This document shows, piece by piece, positions 20,497 to 31,344 of a DNA stretch of 64,000 nt; positions within the stretch are counted from its first letter, which is position 1, and the number at the start of each line of letters is the position of its first letter. Below the pieces are notes generated by a model. The model worked only from the letters and a program-made list of their open reading frames with translations, had not been told where the DNA came from and ran no database searches. A program made the translations under genes and the position numbers. The DNA lies in the NCBI GenBank assembly GCA_947302275.1, contig CAMYUW010000006.1, positions 1 through 64,000 on the forward strand, given 5' to 3'. The stretch is from an uncultured Prevotellaceae bacterium (lineage in GTDB: Bacteria > Bacteroidota > Bacteroidia > Bacteroidales > Muribaculaceae).

Positions 20497-23007
20497 TTAG
20501 GAGAACAACTGGTCGATGTCCATCGGGCTGACGAGCACTTGGCGTGGCTTGCTGCCCTGGGCAGGTCCCACGATGCCTGCATGTTCCATCTGGTCCATCA
20601 GTCGCCCGGCTCGGTTGTAGCCGATCTCATAACGGCGTTGCAGCGATGATGTGCTGGCAGTATTGCTCATCACGACAAAGCGAACAGCCTCCTCGAACAG
20701 CGGGTCGCGGTCCTTGACGTTGCCCACGTTGGCATCGCTACCGCCACCCTCGTCCTTGCCGACATATTCGGGCAGCAAGTAGGGTCCCTCGTGGCTGATA
20801 TCACGGTCTTTGTCTTCCTGATCCTTGATAAAGTCGCAGATGCGCACAATGTCTGGCGTATCAACAAACGGGCATTGGAGGCGCGTCAATTCGCCATCGA
20901 TCTGGAACAGCATGTCACCGCGACCAATGAGTTGCTGGGCACCTCTGCGGTCGATGATAATCTGGCTGTCGATACCCTGAGCCACGGCAAACGCGATTCG
21001 GCCAGGGAAGTTACCCTTGATCAAGCCGGTGATGACCTTGGACGACGGGCGCTGGGTGGCGATAATCATGTGGATGCCGACGGCACGTGCTTTCTGGGCA
21101 ATACGCACCAAAGGCGTCTCCACTTCCTTGCCTGCAGTCATGATCATGTCGCTGAACTCGTCGATAATACCAACAATATAAGGCATGTACTGGTATTTTT
21201 TCTCGCCGTGCTCGTCACGCACTTCACGCAGTTCGCGGCGCCACAGTTCGTTATAGTCGCTCACGTTGCGCACCTTTACTTCCTCAAACACGCTATAGCG
21301 GTTCTCCATCTCCTGAACGAGGCAGTTCAGTGTCTTGATAACGCGGTCGGTGTCTGTGATGATTGCCTTCTCCTCACCGGGAGCCTTGGCGAAGTAGTAT
21401 TTCTCAAGATCGGAATACACGCTGAACTCCACACGCTTGGGATCTACGAGAACAAACTTCAGCTCCGACGGGCCCTTCTTGTAAAGCAGCGAAGTAATGA
21501 TGGCGTTCAGACCCACCGATTTACCTTTACCGGTAGCACCGGCGACAAGCAGGTGGGGCATCTTGGTCAGGTCAGCGATAAACACTTCGTTGCTGACAGT
21601 GCAACCTAAGCACATGGGCAACTTGGCTCGCGTCTCCTGGAAGGCCTTGGATCCTAACACTTCGCGCATGGGAACAACCTGCGGGTCGCGGTTAGGTACC
21701 TCAATGCCGATGGTGCCCTTGCCGGGCATGGGAGCGATGATGCGGATGCCAAGCGCGGCAAGGCTCAAAGCGATATCGTCTTCCAAACCGCGAATCTTGT
21801 TCACTCGCACACCATCCTGAGGAACGATTTCAAACAGTGTCACCGTGGGTCCCACGTGCACCATGATTTCCTTGATCTCGATACCATACTTGCTCAGGGT
21901 ATCACGGATACGCTCCTTGTTCTCGTCCTGTTCTTGTTTATCGACACTGTTAGGATTCATGCGGATATCCTGCAACAGGTCGAGGGTGGGGAAGCGGTAG
22001 TGACGGTATTCCCCAGTCGGGTCATGGGGATTGCTGACCGAAGTGCTGGCCTTAATGGGTTTGAGGTGTGCAGCTTCTCCGTCAGCTTTGTTGGTATCTT
22101 CACTGATATCCCTTGCTCGTGAACGTGTTCTGAATCGGCGGGTAGGTTGGGGGATATCCTCTTCTTCCGACTCCTTGTAATCTTCATCATTGATTTTCTG
22201 CTCTCCGCCCAGGAAGGTAGATTGACCAGGTTCACTGATGACTTTCTCGGCCTCTTCCTTGTTGCGGTTGCGCTTCTTGCCTATTTCATGTTGTAACTGC
22301 TTGTACAGGGAAGATATGGTTTGATATGTGAGGAAAATCCAGAACATAAAGATTGCCAGGTTGACGGCAACCATGCCATATATACCCATCAGTCCCAGCA
22401 GCCACTTGTTGGCATAAAAGCCGAAGTAACCGCCCAGGGGGAAGAAAGTAATTGGCTTCATGAAATAGGTGGCAGCGCCCACAATCATCGAGAAAGTGAA
22501 AATGCTGAAAAGGCATACCAGGGTATAGGAGAAGAAATGAGCCTTCTTGCCCTTGCGCACCAATCTCATGCCCAGCGTCAAGAACCATATCACAATGATG
22601 AAAGCAGCGACACCCACGCCACTGGAAATAAAGAAGTCGCTTAATGATGCACCCATGGCAGCCCCCGCGTTACGGATCTGTTCACGCACTTGGGCATTCT
22701 CGAGCATCGAGTAGTTGGCCACACGATCCTGATCACTCATGCCGGCGGCAAAGAAATAGGACAAGAACGAGATCAACAGGTAAATGCCTGCCATCAGCAT
22801 GATAATGCCAGTGGCGAAACGCAATCGGCCGTTCTGGAAGAATGCTTTGAAACGTTGCCACTTGCTCACGTTTTCATTATCGATGGCCTGCTCGACCTCG
22901 CGCGATTTGCGGTAATCCTCAGATTTCTTTACACCGCTGATGTCAGGATTGAAATAACCCTGATTCTCATTCATTTTTTTATTGGGGTTGCCTTGACTTT
23001 TGCTCAT
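20497..23007 (-). CDS. ftsK: DNA translocase FtsK/SpoIIIE
   Basis: 836 aa; 4 TM region, Walker A GATGKGKSVGLN, C-terminal gamma winged helix (TSSLQRRYEIGYNRAGRLMDQME). Confidence 0.96.
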   Translation of the reverse strand: MSKSQGNPNKKMNENQGYFNPDISGVKKSEDYRKSREVEQAIDNENVSKWQRFKAFFQNGRLRFATGIIMLMAGIYLLISFLSYFFAAGMSDQDRVANYSMLENAQVREQIRNAGAAMGASLSDFFISSGVGVAAFIIVIWFLTLGMRLVRKGKKAHFFSYTLVCLFSIFTFSMIVGAATYFMKPITFFPLGGYFGFYANKWLLGLMGIYGMVAVNLAIFMFWIFLTYQTISSLYKQLQHEIGKKRNRNKEEAEKVISEPGQSTFLGGEQKINDEDYKESEEEDIPQPTRRFRTRSRARDISEDTNKADGEAAHLKPIKASTSVSNPHDPTGEYRHYRFPTLDLLQDIRMNPNSVDKQEQDENKERIRDTLSKYGIEIKEIMVHVGPTVTLFEIVPQDGVRVNKIRGLEDDIALSLAALGIRIIAPMPGKGTIGIEVPNRDPQVVPMREVLGSKAFQETRAKLPMCLGCTVSNEVFIADLTKMPHLLVAGATGKGKSVGLNAIITSLLYKKGPSELKFVLVDPKRVEFSVYSDLEKYYFAKAPGEEKAIITDTDRVIKTLNCLVQEMENRYSVFEEVKVRNVSDYNELWRRELREVRDEHGEKKYQYMPYIVGIIDEFSDMIMTAGKEVETPLVRIAQKARAVGIHMIIATQRPSSKVITGLIKGNFPGRIAFAVAQGIDSQIIIDRRGAQQLIGRGDMLFQIDGELTRLQCPFVDTPDIVRICDFIKDQEDKDRDISHEGPYLLPEYVGKDEGGGSDANVGNVKDRDPLFEEAVRFVVMSNTASTSSLQRRYEIGYNRAGRLMDQMEHAGIVGPAQGSKPRQVLVSPMDIDQLFS

Positions 23008-23118
23008 TTTGCTATCGAAATATTTTGGGGTGTAAAATTACAAAATAAAATTGGTTTACAAACGCAAACCGCATTTTTTTTTCAAAAAAAGTGTACTGAT
23101 AAGTTGCCAGCAGTTGAA

Positions 23119-24600
23119 TTAATCTTTTTTCCAGAAGGAGCGGGTGAAGATGACCAGGACGGTGAACAATTCCAGACGTCCCACCATCATCTCAAAAGCG
23201 AGCACCCATTTAGCGCCAGGATGCAGTACAACCCATGAACTGCTGGGTCCCGTGACACCATGGCCGATACCCACATTGCTGATAGCCGACATTGAGGTGT
23301 ACATGGCATCAAACACCGGTACACCAAAAAAGGTGAGGTACAATGCCACGATCATAATGATGAGAATATAGATCGTGAAGAAGGTGTTTACCTTGTTCAC
23401 CACATGATTGGGGACAGGCTTACCATCGACATGGACGGCGCGCACCGAGTTGGTGTGCAGCACGCGGTAGAATTCGTTGGCGGTGTTCTTCAGCAAAACG
23501 ATGAGGCGGTCCATTTTGGCTCCACCCGAGGTGGAACCAGCCATACCACCGAAAAACATCATCACCATCAGAACGACAGTCACAAACTCTCCACTGTCTT
23601 CATAGTCAAATGTGGAGAAACCAGTTGACGTGATTGCCGATAACGTGTCAAAAGCACTATAAATGAACCTGTCTCCATGAGTGTCCAAAAAGCCCTTGTA
23701 GGTCATATAACCCATGATGGCTATGGTCGTAATGAGTGTGGTCATACAATACCACCGCAGGGTGTTATTATTCATCAGGCGTTTGAAGTTACCGCGACCC
23801 ACGGCGACGATGAGCGAGAAACTGATACCGCCGATAAACATGAAGATGATGACTACAAGAAAGACGTAACTCGAATTCCAATAGTCAAGGCCGATGTTCT
23901 TGGTCGAATAACCACCGGTAGATGTCGTTGTCATCGCATGGCAGATAGCATCAAACCAGTCCATTGGTCCCACATAGAGCAAGATGGTGAGAATTGCGGT
24001 CAGGCCTATATAGATGAGCCACAAATCCTTGGCTGTCTGGCTCACGCGAGGACGCAGACGCTCGTGGGTGATTCCGGTCACCTCGGCATTGAACAGGGCG
24101 ATACCGCCCTTCTGGTTCAACATGGGGATTACGGCAAGGGTGAACAGAATGATACCCATGCCTCCAATCCACTGGGTCATTGCACGCCAGAAGAGTACCC
24201 CGCGGGGAATCTCCTCGACATAGCGGATTACACTTGATCCAGTTGTGGTGAATCCTGCCATGGTCTCAAAGAAGGCATCGGTCACATTATTAAATGTGTC
24301 ACTGAACAGGTAGGGCAACATGCCGAACAATGAGAAAAATACCCAAATGATGGCAGTAAGCATAAGACCCTCACGCTTGTGCATCGAGGTATTGCGTGGC
24401 TTGATGCCGAACGCCATGGCAGCACCAGCACCGGCGGTGATGGCCGTGCTATAGATGAATGCCATCAATGAGGTCTGTTCTTCATAGATCCATGATATGA
24501 CAAGCGGGAACAGCATGAATGCCGCCTCGATGAGGAGCAGCCATCCCTGCATGCGCATTACAATGGCAAAATTGATATTTTGATTGATATGCTTAGGCAT
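23119..24600 (-). CDS. trkH: Trk-type potassium uptake membrane protein
   Basis: 493 aa; TTGSSV, TTSTGGYST, ITSTGFS, ISNVGIGHG selectivity loops. Confidence 0.93.
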   Translation of the reverse strand: MPKHINQNINFAIVMRMQGWLLLIEAAFMLFPLVISWIYEEQTSLMAFIYSTAITAGAGAAMAFGIKPRNTSMHKREGLMLTAIIWVFFSLFGMLPYLFSDTFNNVTDAFFETMAGFTTTGSSVIRYVEEIPRGVLFWRAMTQWIGGMGIILFTLAVIPMLNQKGGIALFNAEVTGITHERLRPRVSQTAKDLWLIYIGLTAILTILLYVGPMDWFDAICHAMTTTSTGGYSTKNIGLDYWNSSYVFLVVIIFMFIGGISFSLIVAVGRGNFKRLMNNNTLRWYCMTTLITTIAIMGYMTYKGFLDTHGDRFIYSAFDTLSAITSTGFSTFDYEDSGEFVTVVLMVMMFFGGMAGSTSGGAKMDRLIVLLKNTANEFYRVLHTNSVRAVHVDGKPVPNHVVNKVNTFFTIYILIIMIVALYLTFFGVPVFDAMYTSMSAISNVGIGHGVTGPSSSWVVLHPGAKWVLAFEMMVGRLELFTVLVIFTRSFWKKD

Positions 24601-24601
24601 C

Positions 24602-25933
24602 TCACGAGAAATATTTGTCTAGTTTGTGCATCGCGCCTTGCAGGCAGAATACAACCACATGATCACCAGCCTGGATGCGGGTGTTTCCACCCACCAGCAT
24701 ACCTTTGCCGTCACGCACAAGTCCAGCAATGGTGAAGTCTCGGCTCAGTTTCAGGTCCTTGACCTCGGCGCGTGTAACGCGATCGCCTTCCTCGACGATG
24801 ACCTCGGCCACCTCGGCATCGGCAAGCGCCAGACAACGAGCATTGTCCTCGTCGGCGTCTATCAGAATCTGGAAGATGCGGCTCGACGCCAGCAGTTTCT
24901 TGTTGACGATTGTGCCGATGTTCAGTGCTTCAGCCTCGTTGATGAACTGGATGTCCTCGACCTGGGCAATGGTCTTGGGCACGCCGTTGGTCTTTGCTAT
25001 CATGCAAGCCATCATGTTGACAGCGCTGTTATCTCCCAACGAGATAAAGGCGTCATAATAACTCACGCTTTCTTCCTCGTTTAATTCCGAGTCGCGGAAG
25101 TCGCCCTGCACCAGTTTGCAGTTGGGATAGCGCTGGGCCAGTTCTTCACAACGGTTCTCATCCTGTTCGATGATTTTGACATCTACGGTCTTGCCCAATT
25201 TCTTGATCAGTTGCTCGGCAATGTCGTTACCGCCCACGATCAGGACATTGTCAACAGGATATTGGACCTTGCCGCATACTTCGCGCACCTCGTCAATGTG
25301 TTCACGGGTAGTGGCAATATAGACAATGTCGTTTTCCAGTACTCGGTCATCACCCCTAGGGATAATGATCTCGCGGTTGCGCTTGATGGCCGACACATGC
25401 AGGAAACTGCTGATGTCGGTCAGATCTTTGAGCATGTGGTTGACGATGGCGGCATTAGAACGGATTTTAACGCCCACGACAATGAGCTCTCCATCAAACA
25501 GTTCAAACCAGTTTCTTGCCCACGTGCGCTTCAATGCACTGGCAATCTCCTTGGCTGCCAACATTTCGGGATAAATCAGGTGGTCAATGCCAAGCATGGT
25601 GAAGTGCTCACGCCATCGGTCATTAAAGAATTCGTCATTGTCAATACGGGCAACAGTCTTGCGGGCACCCAGTTTCTTGGCCATTGAACATGACAGGATA
25701 TTGCGGGCCTCACTCTTGGTCACCGCTATAAACAGGTCGCACGCGCCAGTTTTTATGGCGTTCAGGTCGCTGAAAGAGATCGCACTGCCCTGATAGGTGA
25801 GCAGGTTGTAATTTTCCAGTGGCTCAAGTTTCTTGTTCTCAACGTCCATGACGATGATATCCTGCTCCTCATTGCTGAGCATCTTGGCCAAATGGGTTCC
25901 AACTTCTCCGGCGCCGGCGATAACGATTCTCAT
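24602..25933 (-). CDS. trkA: Trk system potassium transporter NAD-binding protein
   Basis: 443 aa; two RCK/KTN domains (MRIVIAGAGEVGTHLAKML; NVLIVGGNDIAEQLIKKLG). Confidence 0.94.
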   Translation of the reverse strand: MRIVIAGAGEVGTHLAKMLSNEEQDIIVMDVENKKLEPLENYNLLTYQGSAISFSDLNAIKTGACDLFIAVTKSEARNILSCSMAKKLGARKTVARIDNDEFFNDRWREHFTMLGIDHLIYPEMLAAKEIASALKRTWARNWFELFDGELIVVGVKIRSNAAIVNHMLKDLTDISSFLHVSAIKRNREIIIPRGDDRVLENDIVYIATTREHIDEVREVCGKVQYPVDNVLIVGGNDIAEQLIKKLGKTVDVKIIEQDENRCEELAQRYPNCKLVQGDFRDSELNEEESVSYYDAFISLGDNSAVNMMACMIAKTNGVPKTIAQVEDIQFINEAEALNIGTIVNKKLLASSRIFQILIDADEDNARCLALADAEVAEVIVEEGDRVTRAEVKDLKLSRDFTIAGLVRDGKGMLVGGNTRIQAGDHVVVFCLQGAMHKLDKYFS

Positions 25934-25954
25934 AATATTCTCGAAATCTTGGTT

Positions 25955-27874
25955 TTACTTGTCCTTCTCTAATAGCTCAAGGATGACCTTTTCTAGTGAT
26001 TTGGCATCCATGCCGCAGCGTTCATACAGTTCGGCCACGGTGCCCTGGTGCACAAACTCGTCTTGTACGCCAAGCATCCTCAAGTGGTTGCTCTTGTCGT
26101 GGCTCATCATCCATTCGGCTACTGCCGACCCGAGACCGCCCACGACAGTTCCGTCTTCGATGGTGATGATGCTGTGGTATCGTGTAGTCACTTCTTCAAG
26201 GATGTCTTCATCGATGGGTTTGACGAAAATCATGTCGTAATGGCCAACATGGATGCCCCGTTCCTTCAAGCGGTTAACCACCTCAATGACTTCATTGCCG
26301 ATGTGGCCGATGCTCAGAACAGCCACACCATTGCCCTCACTCATGCGGCGGCCACGTCCCACGGGCAACGCCTGCATCTCGTTGTGCCAGTCGGCAATGA
26401 CACCCTTACCGCGCGGATAGCGAATGGCAAAGGGACCGTAGTTCTCGCTCTGGGCTGTGAACATCAGGTTGCGAAGGTCGTGCTCATTGATGGGAGACGA
26501 TACAATCATACCCGGGATGCAACGCAGGTAAGCCAGGTCAAACAGACCATGATGGGTCACGCCATCTTCGCCGACGATACCTCCACGGTCGATACAGAAG
26601 GTCACGGGCAGTCGTTGGATGGCCACATCGTGAATAATAGAGTCGTAGCCACGCTGCAGGAAAGTGCTGTAGATTGCACAATATGGTCGCATTCCGTCCT
26701 TGGCCAAACCGCCGGCAAAGGTCACCGCATGCCCCTCGCTGATGCCCACATCAAAAGCGCGATGTGGCATGGCTTCAAGCATCAGCGACATTGACGTGCC
26801 GCTGGGCATAGCGGCAGTAATGCCGACAATGCTGTCATTCTTTTCGGCCAACTCGACCAATGTCTTGCCAAACACGTCCTGATACTTGATAGGACCACCC
26901 TTGCCTGACTTGGCGCGTTCACCTGTCTCTTCGTCGAATTTGCCCGGGGCGTGCCACGTGGCTGGATCGGCTTCGGCTGCAGCAAAGCCTTTTCCCTTGA
27001 CAGTGCGCACGTGAACCAGTTTGGGACCAGTCATGTCCTTAATCTCACTGAACACTTTCACCAGGCGCTTAACGTCATGACCGTCATACAAACCAAAGTA
27101 ACGGATATTCAAGCCTTCGAAGATGTTCTGCTGACCCGACAACAGGGACTTCATGGCGTTGCTGAAACGCATAATCAATCCCTTGCGGCTATCGTTGATG
27201 ACATTGTGGCGGCGCAGGAACTGGTAGGCTTTATATCGTACTTTGTTGTAGCGGTGTGACGTGTGCAGATCGCTCATGTAGGAGCTCAAGGCTCCCACGT
27301 TGGCGTCAATCGCCATGTCGTTATCATTGAGCAGGATAATCAGGTTGTTGGGATTGGTGGTTGCATTATTGATACCCTCAAATGCCAATCCGCCACTGAT
27401 GCTGGCGTCACCGATGACGGCAACCACTTTGCGGTCTTGGTTATTCTGCAATTCAGCGGCAATCGCCATGCCCAAAGCGGCAGAAATGGAGTTGGACGCA
27501 TGACCGGCGGTAAAGGTGTCATACTCGCTCTCGTCCGGATTGGGGAACCCGCTCAAGCCGTCCAGTTTGCGATTATCGTCAAACTGGTCTCGACGGCCAG
27601 TTAAAATCTTATGGGCATAAGCCTGATGGCCTACGTCCCAAACCAGGCGGTCATCGGGCGTATTGAACACATAATGCAGGGCCACAACAATCTCAACGGC
27701 CCCCATGCTTGACGCGAAGTGTCCTGGGTTGCTCGATAACTCGTGTATCATGAATTGCCGCAACTCATGGCAAACTTGAGGCAACTTGTCGATGTCGAGT
27801 TTCCTCAGGTCGGCAGGTGAGTCTATGGTGGCCAGCAGTGGGCAGTGTTCTTTTATATAGGAATTCTTGGTCAT
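25955..27874 (-). CDS. dxs: 1-deoxy-D-xylulose-5-phosphate synthase
   Basis: 639 aa; DVGHQAYAHKILTGR, GDASISGGLAFEGINNA, HHGLFDLAYLRCIPGM. Confidence 0.96.
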   Translation of the reverse strand: MTKNSYIKEHCPLLATIDSPADLRKLDIDKLPQVCHELRQFMIHELSSNPGHFASSMGAVEIVVALHYVFNTPDDRLVWDVGHQAYAHKILTGRRDQFDDNRKLDGLSGFPNPDESEYDTFTAGHASNSISAALGMAIAAELQNNQDRKVVAVIGDASISGGLAFEGINNATTNPNNLIILLNDNDMAIDANVGALSSYMSDLHTSHRYNKVRYKAYQFLRRHNVINDSRKGLIMRFSNAMKSLLSGQQNIFEGLNIRYFGLYDGHDVKRLVKVFSEIKDMTGPKLVHVRTVKGKGFAAAEADPATWHAPGKFDEETGERAKSGKGGPIKYQDVFGKTLVELAEKNDSIVGITAAMPSGTSMSLMLEAMPHRAFDVGISEGHAVTFAGGLAKDGMRPYCAIYSTFLQRGYDSIIHDVAIQRLPVTFCIDRGGIVGEDGVTHHGLFDLAYLRCIPGMIVSSPINEHDLRNLMFTAQSENYGPFAIRYPRGKGVIADWHNEMQALPVGRGRRMSEGNGVAVLSIGHIGNEVIEVVNRLKERGIHVGHYDMIFVKPIDEDILEEVTTRYHSIITIEDGTVVGGLGSAVAEWMMSHDKSNHLRMLGVQDEFVHQGTVAELYERCGMDAKSLEKVILELLEKDK

Positions 27875-27881
27875 GGTTTAG

Positions 27882-28085
27882 TCATTTTTTTCTCACATAT
27901 TTCTTGTAGAGAGGGACAAACACGATAATGCCTGATGCCACAATGGTGAAAATCACCATAAAGTCGATGTGGTCAGCACGTGTGAGCAACAGCCAACACA
28001 ATCCTAGCCACAGGAGCAGGATGCATACAAACCTTATAAGATTGCCAGTAGTCATATTTCTCTTCAAGAATTGTCTAACCTGCAA
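27882..28085 (-). CDS. Small two-TM membrane protein
   Basis: 67 aa hydrophobic ORF 8 bp upstream of dxs, same strand. Confidence 0.55.
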   Translation of the reverse strand: MQVRQFLKRNMTTGNLIRFVCILLLWLGLCWLLLTRADHIDFMVIFTIVASGIIVFVPLYKKYVRKK

Positions 28086-28163
28086 AGGTAATCAATATTT
28101 GTGAAATTATGGTGATGCTTGTGATTTTTCGTGATTTTTATTGATTCTATACAGATAAAAACA

Positions 28164-28189
28164 GTAGAGACGCAAATTTGCGTCTCTAC
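28164..28189. repeat. Perfect 26-bp palindrome
   Basis: GTAGAGACGCAAATTTGCGTCTCTAC. Confidence 0.95.
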
Positions 28190-28238
28190 CAATAAATCGC
28201 TTGTCTGATTGCGCAAGTCGTTGCGCTACAGCAGCTTG

Positions 28239-29657
28239 TTATTCATCTCCTTCACCACTGAGGAGCATGTCAATGAGTGTGGTCACGTCACCGATGGTTA
28301 CGCCTTCTTGACCATTTACATCGGCTGCATCGAGATTGAGACCGGTTGCATCTTGTGACAGCAGGTAGTCAATGAGAGCGGTCACGTCCGAGATGCTGAA
28401 TTTGCCATCATTATTCACGTCACCAATCTTCACCTCGGGATCGTCACCGGGAATCACATATCCCTCGTAGGGGATACAATTGATAACCATCATATTTCCG
28501 CTGTTACTGCTCTGGCTGAAATCCCACACTGTACTGTTGCCATAAGGATGGAAAGACATGGCGTCGATTTCATACCAGCCGTCGAACTTGCCATTGAAAC
28601 CCCAGTTCATGTGGAACTTGCCATCGGCATCAACACCATCAAGTACCCAAGCATGACCTTCCCAAACGTCATGGTAGGGGATGGGACGTCCAGCTTCAAG
28701 CTCGGTGCATATCAGTGCACACCATTCCTCAATGGAATAAACGTTAGAATTATCGCAGTAGTAGAAGGGATCTTTACCAATCAGTTTTATGTTGTTTACA
28801 TTGTAACCAAAGGTTTTAAAAGCATCTCGCTGATCGTTGGGATAAGAGCCTGTTGCTGTACCATCATTACCATATCGTGCCTTGCAGGCTTGTCCGCAAT
28901 AGCGGCTCAACTTGGCAACTTCATTGGCCTGATCTTCGGTATAGTCTACAACAGTAGGGTTACCAGTCACGGGATCGTAGTAGGCGTATTGGTCAAGAAT
29001 CAGGTCAAAGTCAAATGTGGTGGCGGGCAGATTGGGGTACCACTGGTAGCCGGTACCTTGGTAGCCAGGCATTTCCGATACTTCGTTTGGGTATTTCCAG
29101 TAGTTTATGATTTGTGCCATGGCAAGGGGACCACAACCCACCGAAGTGCGTTCTCCAGAGGAATTCGTAGGACACAGGAGATTCCAGGGCTCACCTTGTC
29201 CCCAGCTACTCTTCAGCATTGGGTCAACAGGGGTCGAGCGCTTGGTTGCCTTTACTGGAACGGTTTTGCCCTTGTAAGCTTGTGCGGTTTCTATCTGGCC
29301 CTTGAGCATATTTAAGTAATCCTTCATGTTGCCGGGCAGGTCATTCATGTCGAGGTTACCCTTGTCGCCATAGGCGAGCACCTGTTTGGCACGGTCGTCA
29401 CCAGCGATGATAACCCAGCCACCGCCTTGGATATTGAACACGTAGTAGGCGTTGCCTTCAACCGAAGATGCCTCGGTGTGAGCCAACTTGATGTCGGTCA
29501 TTGCGGGAGCCTTGAACATGCCCTTAGAGGCGAAGTTCTTCTTCAGGAAATTGTTGGCAGCCTGGCGAGCTGCGTTCACGTCGATGTTACCAGCATTCAC
29601 GGTCATGAGACCTGCAAGTGCAATGATACAGGAAAAACTAAGTTTCTTAAAGTTCAT
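28239..29657 (-). CDS. C10 family (streptopain-like) cysteine protease with C-terminal dockerin-like domain
   Basis: 472 aa; propeptide-like N-term, SVGCGPLAMAQIINYWKYP catalytic Cys region, EGHAWVLDGVDADGKFHMNWGFNG His region; DVNNDGKFSISDVTALIDYLL. Confidence 0.87.
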   Translation of the reverse strand: MNFKKLSFSCIIALAGLMTVNAGNIDVNAARQAANNFLKKNFASKGMFKAPAMTDIKLAHTEASSVEGNAYYVFNIQGGGWVIIAGDDRAKQVLAYGDKGNLDMNDLPGNMKDYLNMLKGQIETAQAYKGKTVPVKATKRSTPVDPMLKSSWGQGEPWNLLCPTNSSGERTSVGCGPLAMAQIINYWKYPNEVSEMPGYQGTGYQWYPNLPATTFDFDLILDQYAYYDPVTGNPTVVDYTEDQANEVAKLSRYCGQACKARYGNDGTATGSYPNDQRDAFKTFGYNVNNIKLIGKDPFYYCDNSNVYSIEEWCALICTELEAGRPIPYHDVWEGHAWVLDGVDADGKFHMNWGFNGKFDGWYEIDAMSFHPYGNSTVWDFSQSSNSGNMMVINCIPYEGYVIPGDDPEVKIGDVNNDGKFSISDVTALIDYLLSQDATGLNLDAADVNGQEGVTIGDVTTLIDMLLSGEGDE

Positions 29658-29834
29658 AAGCTTGTTGTTTGAAATTAGGTTGATTAATGATGTTAGAAAA
29701 GTGTTGTCTGATTACGCGCAAAATTATGAATTTATTCTCAATTTCAAGCATGTTTTGGCTGAAAATGTTGTTGAACGATTTAAAAATTATCAAAAAACGA
29801 GCAGATTCTTCTGCTATTGATAATTGCCAGCTAA

Positions 29835-29876
29835 AAGAGGACCTTGACTTCAGTCTGAAAAGCCAAGGTCCCCTTT
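29835..29876 (-). terminator. Terminator hairpin downstream of second C10 protease
   Basis: GGACCTTG (29839-29846) / CAAGGTCC (29864-29871), T-rich on the reverse strand. Confidence 0.75.
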
Positions 29877-29915
29877 AATGTTCAAGAGTTATTAGAAACT
29901 CATTTGTATCTTTAT

Positions 29916-31313
29916 TTATTTGGTGTTTTCTCCACTCAACAGCATGCCGATAAGGACTGTTACGTCAGAGATGCTGATTCCAGCTTCTCCATCAACATTG
30001 GCTGCCTCAAGGTCAACATTGGTAGCATCACCACTCAACAGATAATCGATGAGGTCGGTCACATCGTGGATGCTGACAATGCCATCCTTATTGACGTCAC
30101 CCATCAAAATGGGCGTTGGGGGCTCCCAACCCTCAGGAGGTTCGATACCGATCAGCATTTCATGACCAGAATTGAACTTCAGGTAATCTCCATCGCGGTG
30201 GGTCATGTTCAATGCGGTGGAAACATACCAACCGTCGCAGGTGCCGTACCAGCCGAAGTTAAAGTGGAATTTGCCATCAGTATTGTAACCGTCACAGATG
30301 AAGGCATGTCCACCTGCGCCATTGGTGTCACTTGCTGAATACAGGATGGGACGGCTAGCATCGAGTTCGGTTTTAATCATGGCTTCCCATTGTGCAGTAG
30401 TGTAGCTGCTCCACCAACCATTCTTCTGAACATGTTGGCCACTTGAACGATATCCGAAGAATTTCATGGCAGCCAGTTGGTCACTTGTATAGGCACCGCT
30501 GCCTTCTGGATCGTAATCCATCTCAACTGCCTGGCCGCAATAGCGCGACAGCTTGGCGACTTCCTGGGCCTGCTCGTCGGTGTAGGTGTCCTGGACAAGC
30601 GCGCTAGCGTCATAGTCCCAGTGGCAGTAGGATAACAGCATCTTGGTGTAGTCAAAGGTAGTGGCGGGCAGACTTGGCACACTGAATGAAGACCCCCAGG
30701 AAGAATAACCGTTAATGGCGCTACTGCCTTCAGGATATTTCCAGTAATACATCACCTGTGCCATCGCTGTAGCAACGCAACCCACGACGCAGTATTCACC
30801 GTTCTTCTTGGGGCACTGCAGATAATAGGGCATCTCCTGACCCCATGTGGTCTTGATGAGGGGCTCAACACCGCTGCCGGCATTAAACGTCTGACGGGCG
30901 GGCACTAAATCGTTTTCTTTGTAACTTTGCAGGAACTCAATCTCCTGTTTGTAGCTGTTCAACAGGCCTTGAAGGCTGTAGGGCAGATTGTTGAAATCCA
31001 AGTGGCCCTTGTCGCTGTAGCCTAACACCTGTGGTGCCCGGTCTTCGCCAGCGATGATGATAAAGCCGCCCCCCTTGATGTTGAAGGCATAGTAATCGTT
31101 GGCACCAGAAAGCACCTTGGACACTTCTACATGAGCTAGTTTCAGGTCAGCGGCAGATGCCTTGAAAGAGCCCTTTGCATTCTGTTGATGAATGAATTGA
31201 GTGGCTAATGTGCGTGCAGCTTGAGCATTCACATTGCCTGCATTGGCGTTGAGAGCGGTCAGAGCGAATGCCGCTAATGCCAACGAACTTAGAATCCGGT
31301 TAATTTTTTTCAT
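29916..31313 (-). CDS. C10 family cysteine protease with dockerin-like C-terminus
   Basis: 465 aa; GCVATAMAQVMYYWKYP, GAGGHAFICDGYNTDGKFHFNFGWYG; MGDVNKDGIVSIHDVTDLIDYLL. Confidence 0.9.
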   Translation of the reverse strand: MKKINRILSSLALAAFALTALNANAGNVNAQAARTLATQFIHQQNAKGSFKASAADLKLAHVEVSKVLSGANDYYAFNIKGGGFIIIAGEDRAPQVLGYSDKGHLDFNNLPYSLQGLLNSYKQEIEFLQSYKENDLVPARQTFNAGSGVEPLIKTTWGQEMPYYLQCPKKNGEYCVVGCVATAMAQVMYYWKYPEGSSAINGYSSWGSSFSVPSLPATTFDYTKMLLSYCHWDYDASALVQDTYTDEQAQEVAKLSRYCGQAVEMDYDPEGSGAYTSDQLAAMKFFGYRSSGQHVQKNGWWSSYTTAQWEAMIKTELDASRPILYSASDTNGAGGHAFICDGYNTDGKFHFNFGWYGTCDGWYVSTALNMTHRDGDYLKFNSGHEMLIGIEPPEGWEPPTPILMGDVNKDGIVSIHDVTDLIDYLLSGDATNVDLEAANVDGEAGISISDVTVLIGMLLSGENTK

Positions 31314-31344
31314 AATGATTGATAAATAGTTATGTAAATAGATA

